From: Syntrophaceae bacterium UBA6087
GTDB lineage: Bacteria > Desulfobacterota > Desulfomonilia > UBA1062
NCBI GenBank assembly: GCA_002448235.1
Contig: DIXF01000010.1
Coordinates: 124,001 to 188,000, forward strand
Direction: 5' to 3'
DNA length: 64,000 nt
In this document: piece after piece, positions 50,631 to 59,201 of the stretch
How positions within the stretch are numbered: position 1 is the first letter of the stretch
How the letters are laid out: every line of letters starts with the position of its first letter
The notes under the pieces: generated by a model
Told to the model about the DNA's origin: nothing
Database searches by the model: none
Seen by the model: the letters and a program-made list of their open reading frames with translations, nothing else
Program-made: the position numbers and the translations under genes

Positions 50631-52727
50631 ATGTATCAATTCATACCAGGGGAGGCATCTTTGAAACGGCACGAGCTACTTACCATGAGCGAATACGAGG
50701 GGGCACTCCTGCTTAAGCAATGGGGCATCCCCGTGATAGAGCAGGTCTTTGTCCGGGGCGAAAAGGAGGCTGCATCCGCTGCTTCTTCACTGGGCTTTCC
50801 CGTTGCTCTGAAGGTCTGCTCCATGGAGGTCCTCCATAAGACCGACCAGGGCGGGGTGATGCTGAATATTCCTGACGGGAAGGCTCTGAAAATGGGCTGC
50901 CGGGAAATCCGGTCTACATTCAGGCATATTCCCCACGGTTTTCTTGTTCAGAAAATGGCATCTCCGGGTGTCGAGATCATTTTAGGGGCGAGGCGCGACC
51001 CTGTTTTCGGGCCCGTGGTCCTTGCCGGTATCGGGGGGATCTTTGCCGAGGTCTTGCGCGATACCGTCACCGAGCTTGCGCCCCTGAGCATGAGATCCGC
51101 CCGGTCAATGCTCAAGAGGCTGAAAGGCTTTTCCCTCCTGAGCGGTTACCGTTCACAGCCGCCCGTCGACCTGGAGACCGTTGCAGGAGCCCTGCATACG
51201 CTTTCGCAGCTCATTTCGAAACGGACCGATATTGTGGAGATCGACATCAACCCGCTCATCGCCCATCCCGGCGGCGCCATAGCGGTCGATGCGCTCGTTC
51301 GCTGCAACGGGAAGACCCGTGCAGTAAAAGCAGAGGCACCGGCAAAGAAAACGGTCGACCCGTTCTTCAATCCCGGTTCGTTTGCCCTCATCGGGGCATC
51401 AAAGAGCCAGGGTAAGGGCGGAAATATCATCCTGCGCAATCTTTTGAAGGCCGGTTTTGCCGGCAGGATTTACCCGATCAATCCCAATGCCCGGGAGATC
51501 CTCGGCATGCAGGCATACCAACGGGTGAGTGACGTGCCCGGACCGGTGGACCTTGCCATGGTCGTCATCCCGAAGGCCGCCGTGCCCGACGCCATTGCCG
51601 ACTGTACCGTCAAGGGCGTTCGGAACATCATCCTCAGCACGGGCGGCTACTCCGATATCGGCGAATCGGGCGCAGCCGAGCAGAGGGAGCTCGTTGCGCA
51701 GGCACGTGCGGCAGGCATCAGGGTCATGGGCCCGAACAGCATCGGCGTCATGAACCCCGATTCCGGGCTGGCAACCTCAATCGTAGGGCTCGAGCAGATA
51801 CGGCCCGGCGGGGTATCCCTCATCGGTCAGTCCGGCGTCTTCTCCTCGGGCTGGGGACGATGGATAGCGGACTTCAAGCCGTTCGGCATCGCGAAAGTCG
51901 CCTGTATCGGCAACAAGGGCGACGTCAACGAGAGCGACCTTCTCGAATACCTTGCGGATGACGAACAGACCACGACCATAGGCATGTATCTGGAAGGAGT
52001 CGCCGACGGCGAACGGTTTGTCAGGGCTGCTGCCCGCGCATGCGCAAAAAAGCCCGTTGTGGTGGTGAAGTCAGGCCGGAGCGATGCAGGGGCCGCAGCG
52101 ATCGCTTCGCATACCGGCTCCCTGGCGGGCTCGGATGCGGTGTTCGATGCAGTGTGCAGAAGAACCGGCATGGTGAGGGTCCGCGATTCAGAGGCCTTCT
52201 TCGATACGCTTTCGGCCTTCGAGACACTCCCCCTGCCGCGGGGCAACCGGATGGGCGTGCTCTCCATAACGGGTATGGGATGTGTTGTCACCACCGATGC
52301 AGCCCAGGAGTACGGCATCGAGCTCCCCGCACTCAGTCCCGGAACTCTTAAAAAGCTCCGGGAGGTGATGCCTGCCTGGGCGCCGGTACGGAACCCTGCA
52401 GACATCTGGTCCGCCGTTGAACAGCACGGCTCGAAGAAAACCATGAGCCATATCGCGAAAAGCATGCTCGACCAGAAGGACATCGATGGGCTTCTCATCA
52501 TCTTCGTCCTCATGCCCGAGACGATCTTCGATATCGGCGAGGCCTTTGAAGAGATCATCCGCGATCATCCCGGCAAGCCGGTGTTTGCAAGCTATTACGG
52601 CGGAACGAAAAAAGAGATCCTGCACGTGCATGAAGGTTTCCTCCCGCTCGGCGTGCCCACATACCCCACCCCCGAGCGTGCGCTGTATGCCTTCAGCAGG
52701 ATGTTGAAGTACAGCGGGCGAAAATAG
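50631..52727 (+). CDS. ADP-forming acyl-CoA synthetase (acetate-CoA ligase type)
   Basis: A 698-residue single-chain NDP-forming acyl-CoA synthetase with the beta (ATP-grasp) part first, about residues 15-235 (VALKVCSMEVLHKTDQGGV, EIILGARRDPVFGPVVLAG), then the CoA-binding domain (FALIGASKSQGKGGNIILRN) and succinyl-CoA-synthetase-like ligase domains. The phosphohistidine is probably the histidine of IASHTGSLAGSDAV. It interconverts acyl-CoA, ADP and Pi with acid, CoA and ATP, an energy-conserving step in fermenting anaerobes. ATG 50631 has no ribosome site; TTG 50661, preceded by GGGGAGG, is a good alternative. Confidence 0.88.
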   Translation: MYQFIPGEASLKRHELLTMSEYEGALLLKQWGIPVIEQVFVRGEKEAASAASSLGFPVALKVCSMEVLHKTDQGGVMLNIPDGKALKMGCREIRSTFRHIPHGFLVQKMASPGVEIILGARRDPVFGPVVLAGIGGIFAEVLRDTVTELAPLSMRSARSMLKRLKGFSLLSGYRSQPPVDLETVAGALHTLSQLISKRTDIVEIDINPLIAHPGGAIAVDALVRCNGKTRAVKAEAPAKKTVDPFFNPGSFALIGASKSQGKGGNIILRNLLKAGFAGRIYPINPNAREILGMQAYQRVSDVPGPVDLAMVVIPKAAVPDAIADCTVKGVRNIILSTGGYSDIGESGAAEQRELVAQARAAGIRVMGPNSIGVMNPDSGLATSIVGLEQIRPGGVSLIGQSGVFSSGWGRWIADFKPFGIAKVACIGNKGDVNESDLLEYLADDEQTTTIGMYLEGVADGERFVRAAARACAKKPVVVVKSGRSDAGAAAIASHTGSLAGSDAVFDAVCRRTGMVRVRDSEAFFDTLSAFETLPLPRGNRMGVLSITGMGCVVTTDAAQEYGIELPALSPGTLKKLREVMPAWAPVRNPADIWSAVEQHGSKKTMSHIAKSMLDQKDIDGLLIIFVLMPETIFDIGEAFEEIIRDHPGKPVFASYYGGTKKEILHVHEGFLPLGVPTYPTPERALYAFSRMLKYSGRK

Positions 52728-53158
52728 CCGGGCAGTCTCTGTGTGCATGTTGTTGGCGGGAAGGATGCTTTTCAGCAGTCTCCTTTGAGACAATGTGAGT
52801 ACAGAGAGTTACACATATCAGTGTTTTCCTGTGTGAGGGTCCGATCGAGCCCATGACTGACGGCCCTTTTATTCTTTATATTACAAGAGGTTATAAATTA
52901 TACTGAAAATTATGGTCACTGAGCACGATTCTTGAATATACTGGAGTGAAAGGCATGTGAATCTGTCGGGGAGGTCTTTATAAAGATGCGCCGCACCCGG
53001 GCCTGTCTCGGTAATGTTCTGCCGCAGGTGCCGGTATCGCGACCGCAGGGACCTGTGGTAATTTGTCTACAGATCCCCCACCTGGTGCCTGACAAATAGA
53101 ACGGGTTCATGAACAAAAGTTCGTGAGCCGCTTTTCTCGGGAGAAAGGAGATCATGAA
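52728..53158. other. Intergenic region with leader hairpin upstream of the secreted protein gene
   Basis: The 431 bp contain no supported gene; small open frames here are not family-like. The notable feature is an 11-bp hairpin (two G-U pairs) at 53104-53129, GGTTCATGAAC-AAAA-GTTCGTGAGCC, followed by CTTTT, in the 5' leader of the next gene; it could act as an attenuator. A ribosome site AAAGGAG lies at 53144-53150. Confidence 0.45.
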
Positions 53159-53905
53159 ATGAAAACTACAGCAAAAGGTTCAACGGCTTTCCCCTTCTTG
53201 TTTACCACCATTCTTGCAGGCATCATAAGCCTTACCGTCCTCAGCGCTCCTTCTTATGGAGCGACTTCCTGGGACGTGGGAGTTTCGGGCGGAGAAGACG
53301 GCATTGACGGATTTCACCTCTCGGTCGGCGAGCATTACCGTGTCCCGCAAAGAGATGTGGTCGTCATCCGCGACCGCGGGATTCATGATGAAGCGCTTCC
53401 CGTTGTGTTCTACCTTGCAAAAAGGGCCCGTGTATCTCCCGGGGTCATCGTGGACCTTCACTTAAGGGGCTTGAGCTGGATGGATATCACGCTGCATTAC
53501 GGTCTGAGCCCTGAGATTTACTATGTCCCTGTAAGAATCATCGAGGGCCGCCCACCGCACGGACATGCATATGGTTACTACAAAAAACACCCCAATCGCG
53601 ACGGATGGAAAAACATATCTCTGAGCGATGACGATATCGTCGATCAGGTAAACCTGAAATTCATCTCCGATCATTACGGGTATTCCCCGGACAAAGTCAT
53701 GAAATACCGTTCCGAGGGCAAACGGTTTTCAGTCATAGACCGCGACATCAAACAGGAAAAGAAAAAGAACGGCGGCAAAAAAAACGTCAAAAAAGACGGA
53801 GACAAGAATAAGAACGGATCTTTCAAAAAAGGATCGGGCAAGGACAAGGGCGGCAAGGACAATAAGTGGAAAAACGACAAGGCAGAAGGAAAAGGCAAGA
53901 AATAA
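53159..53905 (+). CDS. Secreted protein with lysine/glycine/asparagine-rich tail
   Basis: A 248-residue exported protein of no recognised family. The start ATG 53159 follows AAAGGAG. A signal peptide (FPFLFTTILAGIISLTVL, cleavage after about SYGA) leads to a 165-residue domain rich in aromatic and basic residues (for example SPGVIVDLHLRGLSWMDITL, HYGLSPEIYYVPV). From about residue 195 the chain becomes a low-complexity tail of K, G, N and D repeated to the end. Such tails are disordered and strongly basic and might bind polyanions, the cell surface or nucleic acid. A terminator hairpin follows at 53961. Confidence 0.7.
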   Translation: MKTTAKGSTAFPFLFTTILAGIISLTVLSAPSYGATSWDVGVSGGEDGIDGFHLSVGEHYRVPQRDVVVIRDRGIHDEALPVVFYLAKRARVSPGVIVDLHLRGLSWMDITLHYGLSPEIYYVPVRIIEGRPPHGHAYGYYKKHPNRDGWKNISLSDDDIVDQVNLKFISDHYGYSPDKVMKYRSEGKRFSVIDRDIKQEKKKNGGKKNVKKDGDKNKNGSFKKGSGKDKGGKDNKWKNDKAEGKGKK

Positions 53906-53960
53906 ATCCTGCCTACATGCTCTCCACGGGTTGCCTGTGCAGCCCGTCACAGGTACTGTC

Positions 53961-53992
53961 GAGGCAAGAAGGGCAAGAAACCTTCTTGCCTC
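53961..53992. terminator. Bidirectional terminator hairpin between convergent genes
   Basis: GAGGCAAGAAGG (53961-53972) and CCTTCTTGCCTC (53981-53992) form a perfect 12-bp stem with an 8-nt loop between the secreted-protein gene and the convergent MFS gene. Only a short TTT follows, so it may need Rho or work weakly. Confidence 0.65.
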
Positions 53993-54022
53993 TTTGCGTG
54001 AGCATCCGCTAACCGGTACTTT

Positions 54023-55435
54023 TTACGCCTCTTCCTGAGTCACGGCAGGACCGGCCGCACCCGCCCCTTCCCGAATGATTCCCAGACGTGCATAGACAGG
54101 ATCTGCTGCCTTTCTGAAGGCATGCAGCTTCATCGAGAAGGCGGCGGCTCCCAACATACAGCAGATTCCTCCCAGCACGACGGTTTGAGGTGCTCCGATA
54201 TGCCCTGCCAGTGCCCCTGCAAGGAGACTCCCGAACGGCGCCATCCCCATAAACGCCATGGTGTACAGACTCATGACCCTCCCCCGCTTGTCGTCATCGA
54301 CCAGGGTCTGAATCATGGTATTGCTCGATGCAATCTGGATCATTACCCCGAATCCGGCAAACACGAGAATTACAAGAGAAAGCCAGGTCAGCCGGGAAAA
54401 TGCAAACGCTGCGATGCTTAAGCCGAAGAGGGCCGGAGCAAAGGCAACGAGCCTTTCGAGACCGAGCACGCTCCGCCGCGAAGCAAGATAAATCGAAGCG
54501 GTAAATGAGCCGATCCCTGAAGCGGCCACGAGAAACCCGAACGTATGCGGCCCGCCATGAAGAATCTCCTTGGCAAAAACCGGCATCAGGACGACATAGG
54601 GTATCCCGAGGAGACTCACCGCCCCTATCAGCAGAAGCATGGAGCGTATGGGGGTAAACCGGTAGGCATACGAGAATCCTTCCTTAAGCTCGTGGAAGAT
54701 GCGGCGCTTATGCACCGTTACCGGTCTCGGCAAGACCTTCATCGCCACGAGTGAGCACAGGACCGCCAGGTAGCTGACGCCGTTGACAAGGAAACACAGT
54801 CCTTCTCCCACCGTGGCTATGAGGATGCCGGCAAGAGACGGCCCGATGAGTCTGGTGCCGTGAAACATAGAGGAATTCAAAGCGATGGCGTTTGCCAGGT
54901 CATCTTTATCCTCGACCATCTCCACGACAAAGGCCTGCCGGAAAGGGACATCGAAGCTGTTTATGATGCCTATCAGAGTACTCAAGAGGATGATATGCCA
55001 TACCCGGACGCTTCCGGCCAGTACGAGCCATGCAAGGACAAAGGCCTGGACCATGGAAAAAACCTGAGTAGCCACGATGAGCTTCCGTCTGTTCCACCGG
55101 TCGGCAAGAACGCCTGCAAAAGGGGCGACGAACAAGGTGGGTATCTGGCTCACAAAGCCGATGACGCCGAGAAGGAGCGCCGAACCGGTCAGGCGGTATA
55201 CCAGCCAGCTCATTGCAACCTGCTGCATCCAGGTCCCGATGAGGGAAAAGCTCTGGCCGGCAAAGAAAAGCCGGTAGTTTCTCGAGCGGAATGACCTCAG
55301 TATGAAGGCTGACCGGCCGGTTTTCTTAAAAGTGCCGTTTATTGGTTTCATGGGGGTGTCTGCAGCGTGCAAGCGGGTGTCCCGGCTCTCCATATCCGTC
55401 CTGAAAGGGGCGGCGGTTATCGCCGCGGGGTTCAT
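54023..55435 (-). CDS. MFS transporter of the EntS/MFS_3 type
   Basis: A 470-residue inner-membrane protein with 12 predicted helices. The first helices show RLFFAGQSFSLIGTWMQQVA and the loop motif GVLADRWNRRKLIV, and the mid-chain FRQAFVVEMV followed by NAIALNSSMFHGTRLIGPSL pattern is characteristic of the EntS/MFS_3 group, which includes siderophore and multidrug exporters. The first 40 residues are a hydrophilic extension; ATGs at 55393 and 55351 are possible starts. None has a strong ribosome site. Substrate unknown. Confidence 0.85.
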   Translation of the reverse strand: MNPAAITAAPFRTDMESRDTRLHAADTPMKPINGTFKKTGRSAFILRSFRSRNYRLFFAGQSFSLIGTWMQQVAMSWLVYRLTGSALLLGVIGFVSQIPTLFVAPFAGVLADRWNRRKLIVATQVFSMVQAFVLAWLVLAGSVRVWHIILLSTLIGIINSFDVPFRQAFVVEMVEDKDDLANAIALNSSMFHGTRLIGPSLAGILIATVGEGLCFLVNGVSYLAVLCSLVAMKVLPRPVTVHKRRIFHELKEGFSYAYRFTPIRSMLLLIGAVSLLGIPYVVLMPVFAKEILHGGPHTFGFLVAASGIGSFTASIYLASRRSVLGLERLVAFAPALFGLSIAAFAFSRLTWLSLVILVFAGFGVMIQIASSNTMIQTLVDDDKRGRVMSLYTMAFMGMAPFGSLLAGALAGHIGAPQTVVLGGICCMLGAAAFSMKLHAFRKAADPVYARLGIIREGAGAAGPAVTQEEA

Positions 55436-55580
55436 ATTTCAAGACAAGCTATGCAGACTTCCTGACAGGGCGTCAACCCTTAAATCGACCGATGCTTTGA
55501 AAGTGTCCTGAGAAGAGGGCGCGATATCTCCTGCATCATAAGGGGACGGCACCGGCGCCGCATATCTCCCCAGACAAGGA

Positions 55581-57353
55581 TCAGTTCACGTCCCGGTTGC
55601 TTTTTCCATCCCGGCCTTCAGGTTCTGCAAGGGCGATACTCCGGCTCTTGTTTTCCATCATGGCGAGCCTCTGTTCGGATACGCGTTTGAAATCGGCCAG
55701 GGTCGAACCGCGCAAGGACGGACCGTTCACGTTCTTGATGCTCAGGGGATTGATGAACTTGCCGTTGCGGCTTACCCGGAAATCCAGATGAGGGCCGGTG
55801 GAATACCCTGTGGACCCGACATATCCGACCGTATCTCCCTGATCGACCTTCTTGCCGACGCTTATCCCTTTGGCGAATCTCGACAGATGTCCGTAGTAGG
55901 AGACATATCCTTCCGGATGCCTTACCCGGATCGTGTTGCCGAATCCTTTGTCCCAGCCCCTCTGGATCACCTTGCCCGGGCCGAGAGAGCTGACAGGGGT
56001 GCCTGTCGGGGCAGCGTAATCTATGCCCAGGTGAGGCCTTACCACTCCGAAAATGGGATGCCGTCTGTTATGGGAGAAAAATGACGATATGCGCCGGTAG
56101 CTTAAGGGCGCCTTCAGGAACATCTTTTTGATCGCACGTCCTTTTTCGTCGTAATATCCGTGTATGTCTCTCTTTTTGTTGTCGTAGTAGACGGCTATGT
56201 GCTCGTCGCCCTTATTGACGAATTTGGCCGCCATGACCCTTCCGTATCCCTTGAACCGGTCCTTCACATAGTACTTCTCGTAGAGGACGGAGTAGGTATC
56301 CCCCGGATGGATGCCGGTGAAGAAGTTGACGTCATAGGCAAATATATCCGCCAGCTTCATCACGATCTCGGGATTGACCCCTCCCGCGACAGCCGATCCG
56401 TAGAGGCTGGTCTCGATCTTGCCGCTTGCGCTTTCATAGCGGACGTCTCTTTCCAGTGTACGCATCCTGGCCAGAAAAGAGCCTTTCTTGGTTGTAACGT
56501 CGAGGTAGTTCGTATCGGTTACCTCGTAGGTCAGCCTCTCGATGCGAGCGGGCTTATCCTGGGAAAGCCAGACGGTTATGGTCTTGTCGGGCCTGATGTG
56601 CCTCAGGTTGAACACGCCCTTCACCGACCTGGAGAATGTGCTGATCTCGCCTTTCGAAATGCCGAGTTCGGTGAGTATGTCGGACATGCTGTGCCCTTTT
56701 TTCACCTTGATATCTATCTGCCTCTGGCCCGGAACCAGGCCTTCCTGCTCTTCCACGGCCGTCTGCCCGGCAGCCTGGCGACGCTCGGAAGGTTGAACCT
56801 GAAGACTCGGATATTCATCCGGTATCAGGGCATACTCATTTGAAGGGATAAAATGCTCTTCTTTATCCACCTCGACCTTCCGGGCCTTGATCTTCTCGCC
56901 GGATATACTGATCACGAGCTTCTTCAGATCGGAAATCTCATAGCTGAGTTCGAGCAGGCTCTGGTCATTGGGTGAGAACACTAATTGGATCCCGTTACCG
57001 GGCTTGATCCTGGATACATTGAAAACTGGCCGGGTCTTTTTGATAATCGCAAGGGCTTCTTCACCGGACACGCCGTTTTCTTTCAGGATCTCGAAAAAGG
57101 AATCCCCTTCTTCGATGGTGTACGATCTCCTGATAGGCTCTGCCTGCCCGGCAGGGATCTCCTGGAACTGGCCTTTGTAGAACGAAGCGATGAGTTTCGG
57201 CTCCTGATTCAAGGGAGCCTTGTTGGCCTCATAGCTTTTTATATAACCTCTCGCATCGTTCCCTGAAGCGACCAGAAATGCCACGACAAGGAATGCTGAG
57301 ACTATCGCCCTTCCAAAATGCCCAACCCTCGATACCTTCCTCAACACATTCAT
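55581..57353 (-). CDS. M23 family peptidoglycan endopeptidase (OapA/LysM-like N-terminus)
   Basis: A 590-residue envelope protein. One N-terminal signal/anchor segment (IVSAFLVVAFLVASG) precedes two OapA/LysM-like repeats (SYTIEEGDSFFEILKENG and VKKGHSMSDILTELGIS). The C-terminal M23 domain (about residues 430-540) has HLGIDYAAPTGTPV (first zinc ligands H and D) and VSYYGHLSRFAKGI. The last ligand motif, usually H-x-H, reads STGPHLDFRV, with Asp in the second position. By analogy with MepM-like enzymes it should cut cross-links or be an activator. A gap of about 340 bp lies upstream. Confidence 0.88.
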   Translation of the reverse strand: MNVLRKVSRVGHFGRAIVSAFLVVAFLVASGNDARGYIKSYEANKAPLNQEPKLIASFYKGQFQEIPAGQAEPIRRSYTIEEGDSFFEILKENGVSGEEALAIIKKTRPVFNVSRIKPGNGIQLVFSPNDQSLLELSYEISDLKKLVISISGEKIKARKVEVDKEEHFIPSNEYALIPDEYPSLQVQPSERRQAAGQTAVEEQEGLVPGQRQIDIKVKKGHSMSDILTELGISKGEISTFSRSVKGVFNLRHIRPDKTITVWLSQDKPARIERLTYEVTDTNYLDVTTKKGSFLARMRTLERDVRYESASGKIETSLYGSAVAGGVNPEIVMKLADIFAYDVNFFTGIHPGDTYSVLYEKYYVKDRFKGYGRVMAAKFVNKGDEHIAVYYDNKKRDIHGYYDEKGRAIKKMFLKAPLSYRRISSFFSHNRRHPIFGVVRPHLGIDYAAPTGTPVSSLGPGKVIQRGWDKGFGNTIRVRHPEGYVSYYGHLSRFAKGISVGKKVDQGDTVGYVGSTGYSTGPHLDFRVSRNGKFINPLSIKNVNGPSLRGSTLADFKRVSEQRLAMMENKSRSIALAEPEGRDGKSNRDVN

Positions 57354-57692
57354 AATACCCCACTCAAAATTTCAGGTTAATCGATTGAGCAATTACACCA
57401 CCAGGAACAAACAGCCCCCGAAGCAGTGTGGTAGCTTTTATACCTATACCCATATGAATCTGAAAGGTCAAGCTTTTCTTACCTCATTGAATTATGTAAA
57501 GAGGGATGAGCTATTTTCTCCTGATAGATATTATTCTCGGTTTTATCCCTAATATCATTAAATTATCTACATTATTATTTTCACATCCTTCTATAGAGGC
57601 ATATAAACATATGGGAATGACCCCGTACAACAAGGAATAGTCGGTATTATTGTAATAAGGTATGCTCCCGGCCCGGCAGGGAATCGATCCTG
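57354..57692. other. AT-rich intergenic region
   Basis: The 339 bp between the M23 gene and the esterase-like gene contain no supported gene, repeat or terminator. The sequence is noticeably AT-rich in its middle (57470-57600) and should hold the leftward promoter of the M23 gene. Confidence 0.5.
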
Positions 57693-58349
57693 CTAGGTTT
57701 TCAGGCTTTTTGAGAGAAGCCAGGTATAGATCCGGTCATCACGGAAGGCCTGTGTCGCCGTACCCACATGGTCCTGCCCCTGATCGAGATAGATACGGTC
57801 ATTCTTTTCGGAGCTGTCCGCAGGCTTTAAATCCAGTCCCCGGATAAAACCGTTCTTTGCTCTCCGGGAGACCTCGCCGAAGGAAAGCCATACCGGGCGC
57901 CCGGGGTCGCTCTCGGGTATGCGCGTCGGGTCCACGGGCCAGAGCGCCGCCCAGAAACCGGCATAGTTGAGGGCAATATCAAACACCCCGTTTCCTCCGA
58001 AGCTGAAGCCGGTCAGATACGTTCTGCTTTCGTCCCCCCGATAGGTTCTCCGCACCTCATGAACGATCTTGAGGACATCGTTTCCGTAGCGATGCCATAC
58101 ATCCCCTCCCGGAGCGGGAAGCTGGGGAGCGACGACGATGAATTCTTTCACAGCCCTGGTCGAGCTGCCTTTCCTCAAGGGGCCGTGGCGGGTCAGCGCT
58201 TTGCGGATGTCCAGAGGTGCGGCCTCGTCGTATCCGTGGAGAAAGCAGAGCACCGGCAGCCCCTGGGTTCCCGGCGCACGTGGTTTGGGAACGGAGACGA
58301 GATAGCGTAACGGCGCCGATTCAACGGTCAGCAAACGAGAATCCTCCAT
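57693..58349 (-). CDS. Alpha/beta-hydrolase (esterase D/phospholipase-like)
   Basis: A 218-residue hydrolase. The nucleophile elbow is LTGFSFGGNGVFDIAL (G-F-S-F-G), preceded by the oxyanion segment VLCFLHGYDEAAP; a likely acid and histidine follow in the C-terminal third (DQGQDHVG). It looks like the predicted-esterase/PHB-depolymerase-like group acting on short esters. No signal peptide, so it is cytoplasmic. Substrate unknown; it is followed at 142 bp by pth on the same strand. Confidence 0.75.
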   Translation of the reverse strand: MEDSRLLTVESAPLRYLVSVPKPRAPGTQGLPVLCFLHGYDEAAPLDIRKALTRHGPLRKGSSTRAVKEFIVVAPQLPAPGGDVWHRYGNDVLKIVHEVRRTYRGDESRTYLTGFSFGGNGVFDIALNYAGFWAALWPVDPTRIPESDPGRPVWLSFGEVSRRAKNGFIRGLDLKPADSSEKNDRIYLDQGQDHVGTATQAFRDDRIYTWLLSKSLKT

Positions 58350-58491
58350 GGGACACCTGCGTAGTCGGTTCGGCCGGACGGAACACTCCGGTGCCTCTAC
58401 AGGAAATATTAACCTTCACTTCTGCCGCGCCAAGAGAACCGGACGTCGGGACAAGACATCGCCGACTGATTACACAACCGCTTCGCCGTTT

Positions 58492-59070
58492 TTATGCATC
58501 GCTGTCCCGGTTTTCCTTTTCGCGCCTGTTAAAGGTGTTCATGGCCTTTGCCACGCCTTCTCTGAGACACATCTCGACGGCGGATGCGGCATCTTCGATC
58601 TGCTTTTTCACCCAGGGGAGATCCTCCTGGGTATACTCGCCGAGGACATAGTCCTTCGGGTCGGATCCGTCCTCAGGCCTGCCGATTCCGCACCTGATCC
58701 GCACGTATCCGTCGGCGCCTATGGAGCAGGTTATGGAGTCAAGGCCCTTGTGTCCGCCGGCTCCGCCGCCCTGCTTCACGCGGACCTTCCCGGCCGGTAT
58801 ATCCATGTCATCGTGAATCACGATGAGATCTTCGAGCTCGAAGCTCAGCCGCTTGAGCGGCATACCGCTCAGGTTCATGTAGGTCTGCGGTTTGGCGAGC
58901 ATCACGGGAGCCCTCTGGGCGGTGCCCTTCCCGAACACCAGCTCGTCCGTACCGGATTTGAAGGGGATGCGCCATTTGGAAGACAGGAAGTCTGCGACCA
59001 TGAACCCGATATTGTGGCGGGTATTCGCATACCTTCTTCCGGGATTTCCCAAACCGTATATTATTTTCAT
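58492..59070 (-). CDS. pth: Peptidyl-tRNA hydrolase
   Basis: Releases tRNA from peptidyl-tRNA that drops off ribosomes. The start reads KIIYGLGNPGRRYANTRHNI with the catalytic histidine of TRHNIGF; KPQTYMNLSG, LIVIHDDMDIPAGKVR and GGGAGGHKGLDSI follow, covering the asparagine and aspartate of the active site. 192 residues, complete. It is divergent from uvrC. Confidence 0.95.
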   Translation of the reverse strand: MKIIYGLGNPGRRYANTRHNIGFMVADFLSSKWRIPFKSGTDELVFGKGTAQRAPVMLAKPQTYMNLSGMPLKRLSFELEDLIVIHDDMDIPAGKVRVKQGGGAGGHKGLDSITCSIGADGYVRIRCGIGRPEDGSDPKDYVLGEYTQEDLPWVKKQIEDAASAVEMCLREGVAKAMNTFNRREKENRDSDA

Positions 59071-59201
59071 CTATGCACCCCATTCATAAGAAATGAACAT
59101 TGCTACCATATCGCGGCCTGTATCGGGGTGTCAAGAAGCCCGCTGCCGCTATCCAGTCAGAGATGTTTGCTCTGACATACTATCCGTGGTAAGGAAAAAT
59201 C

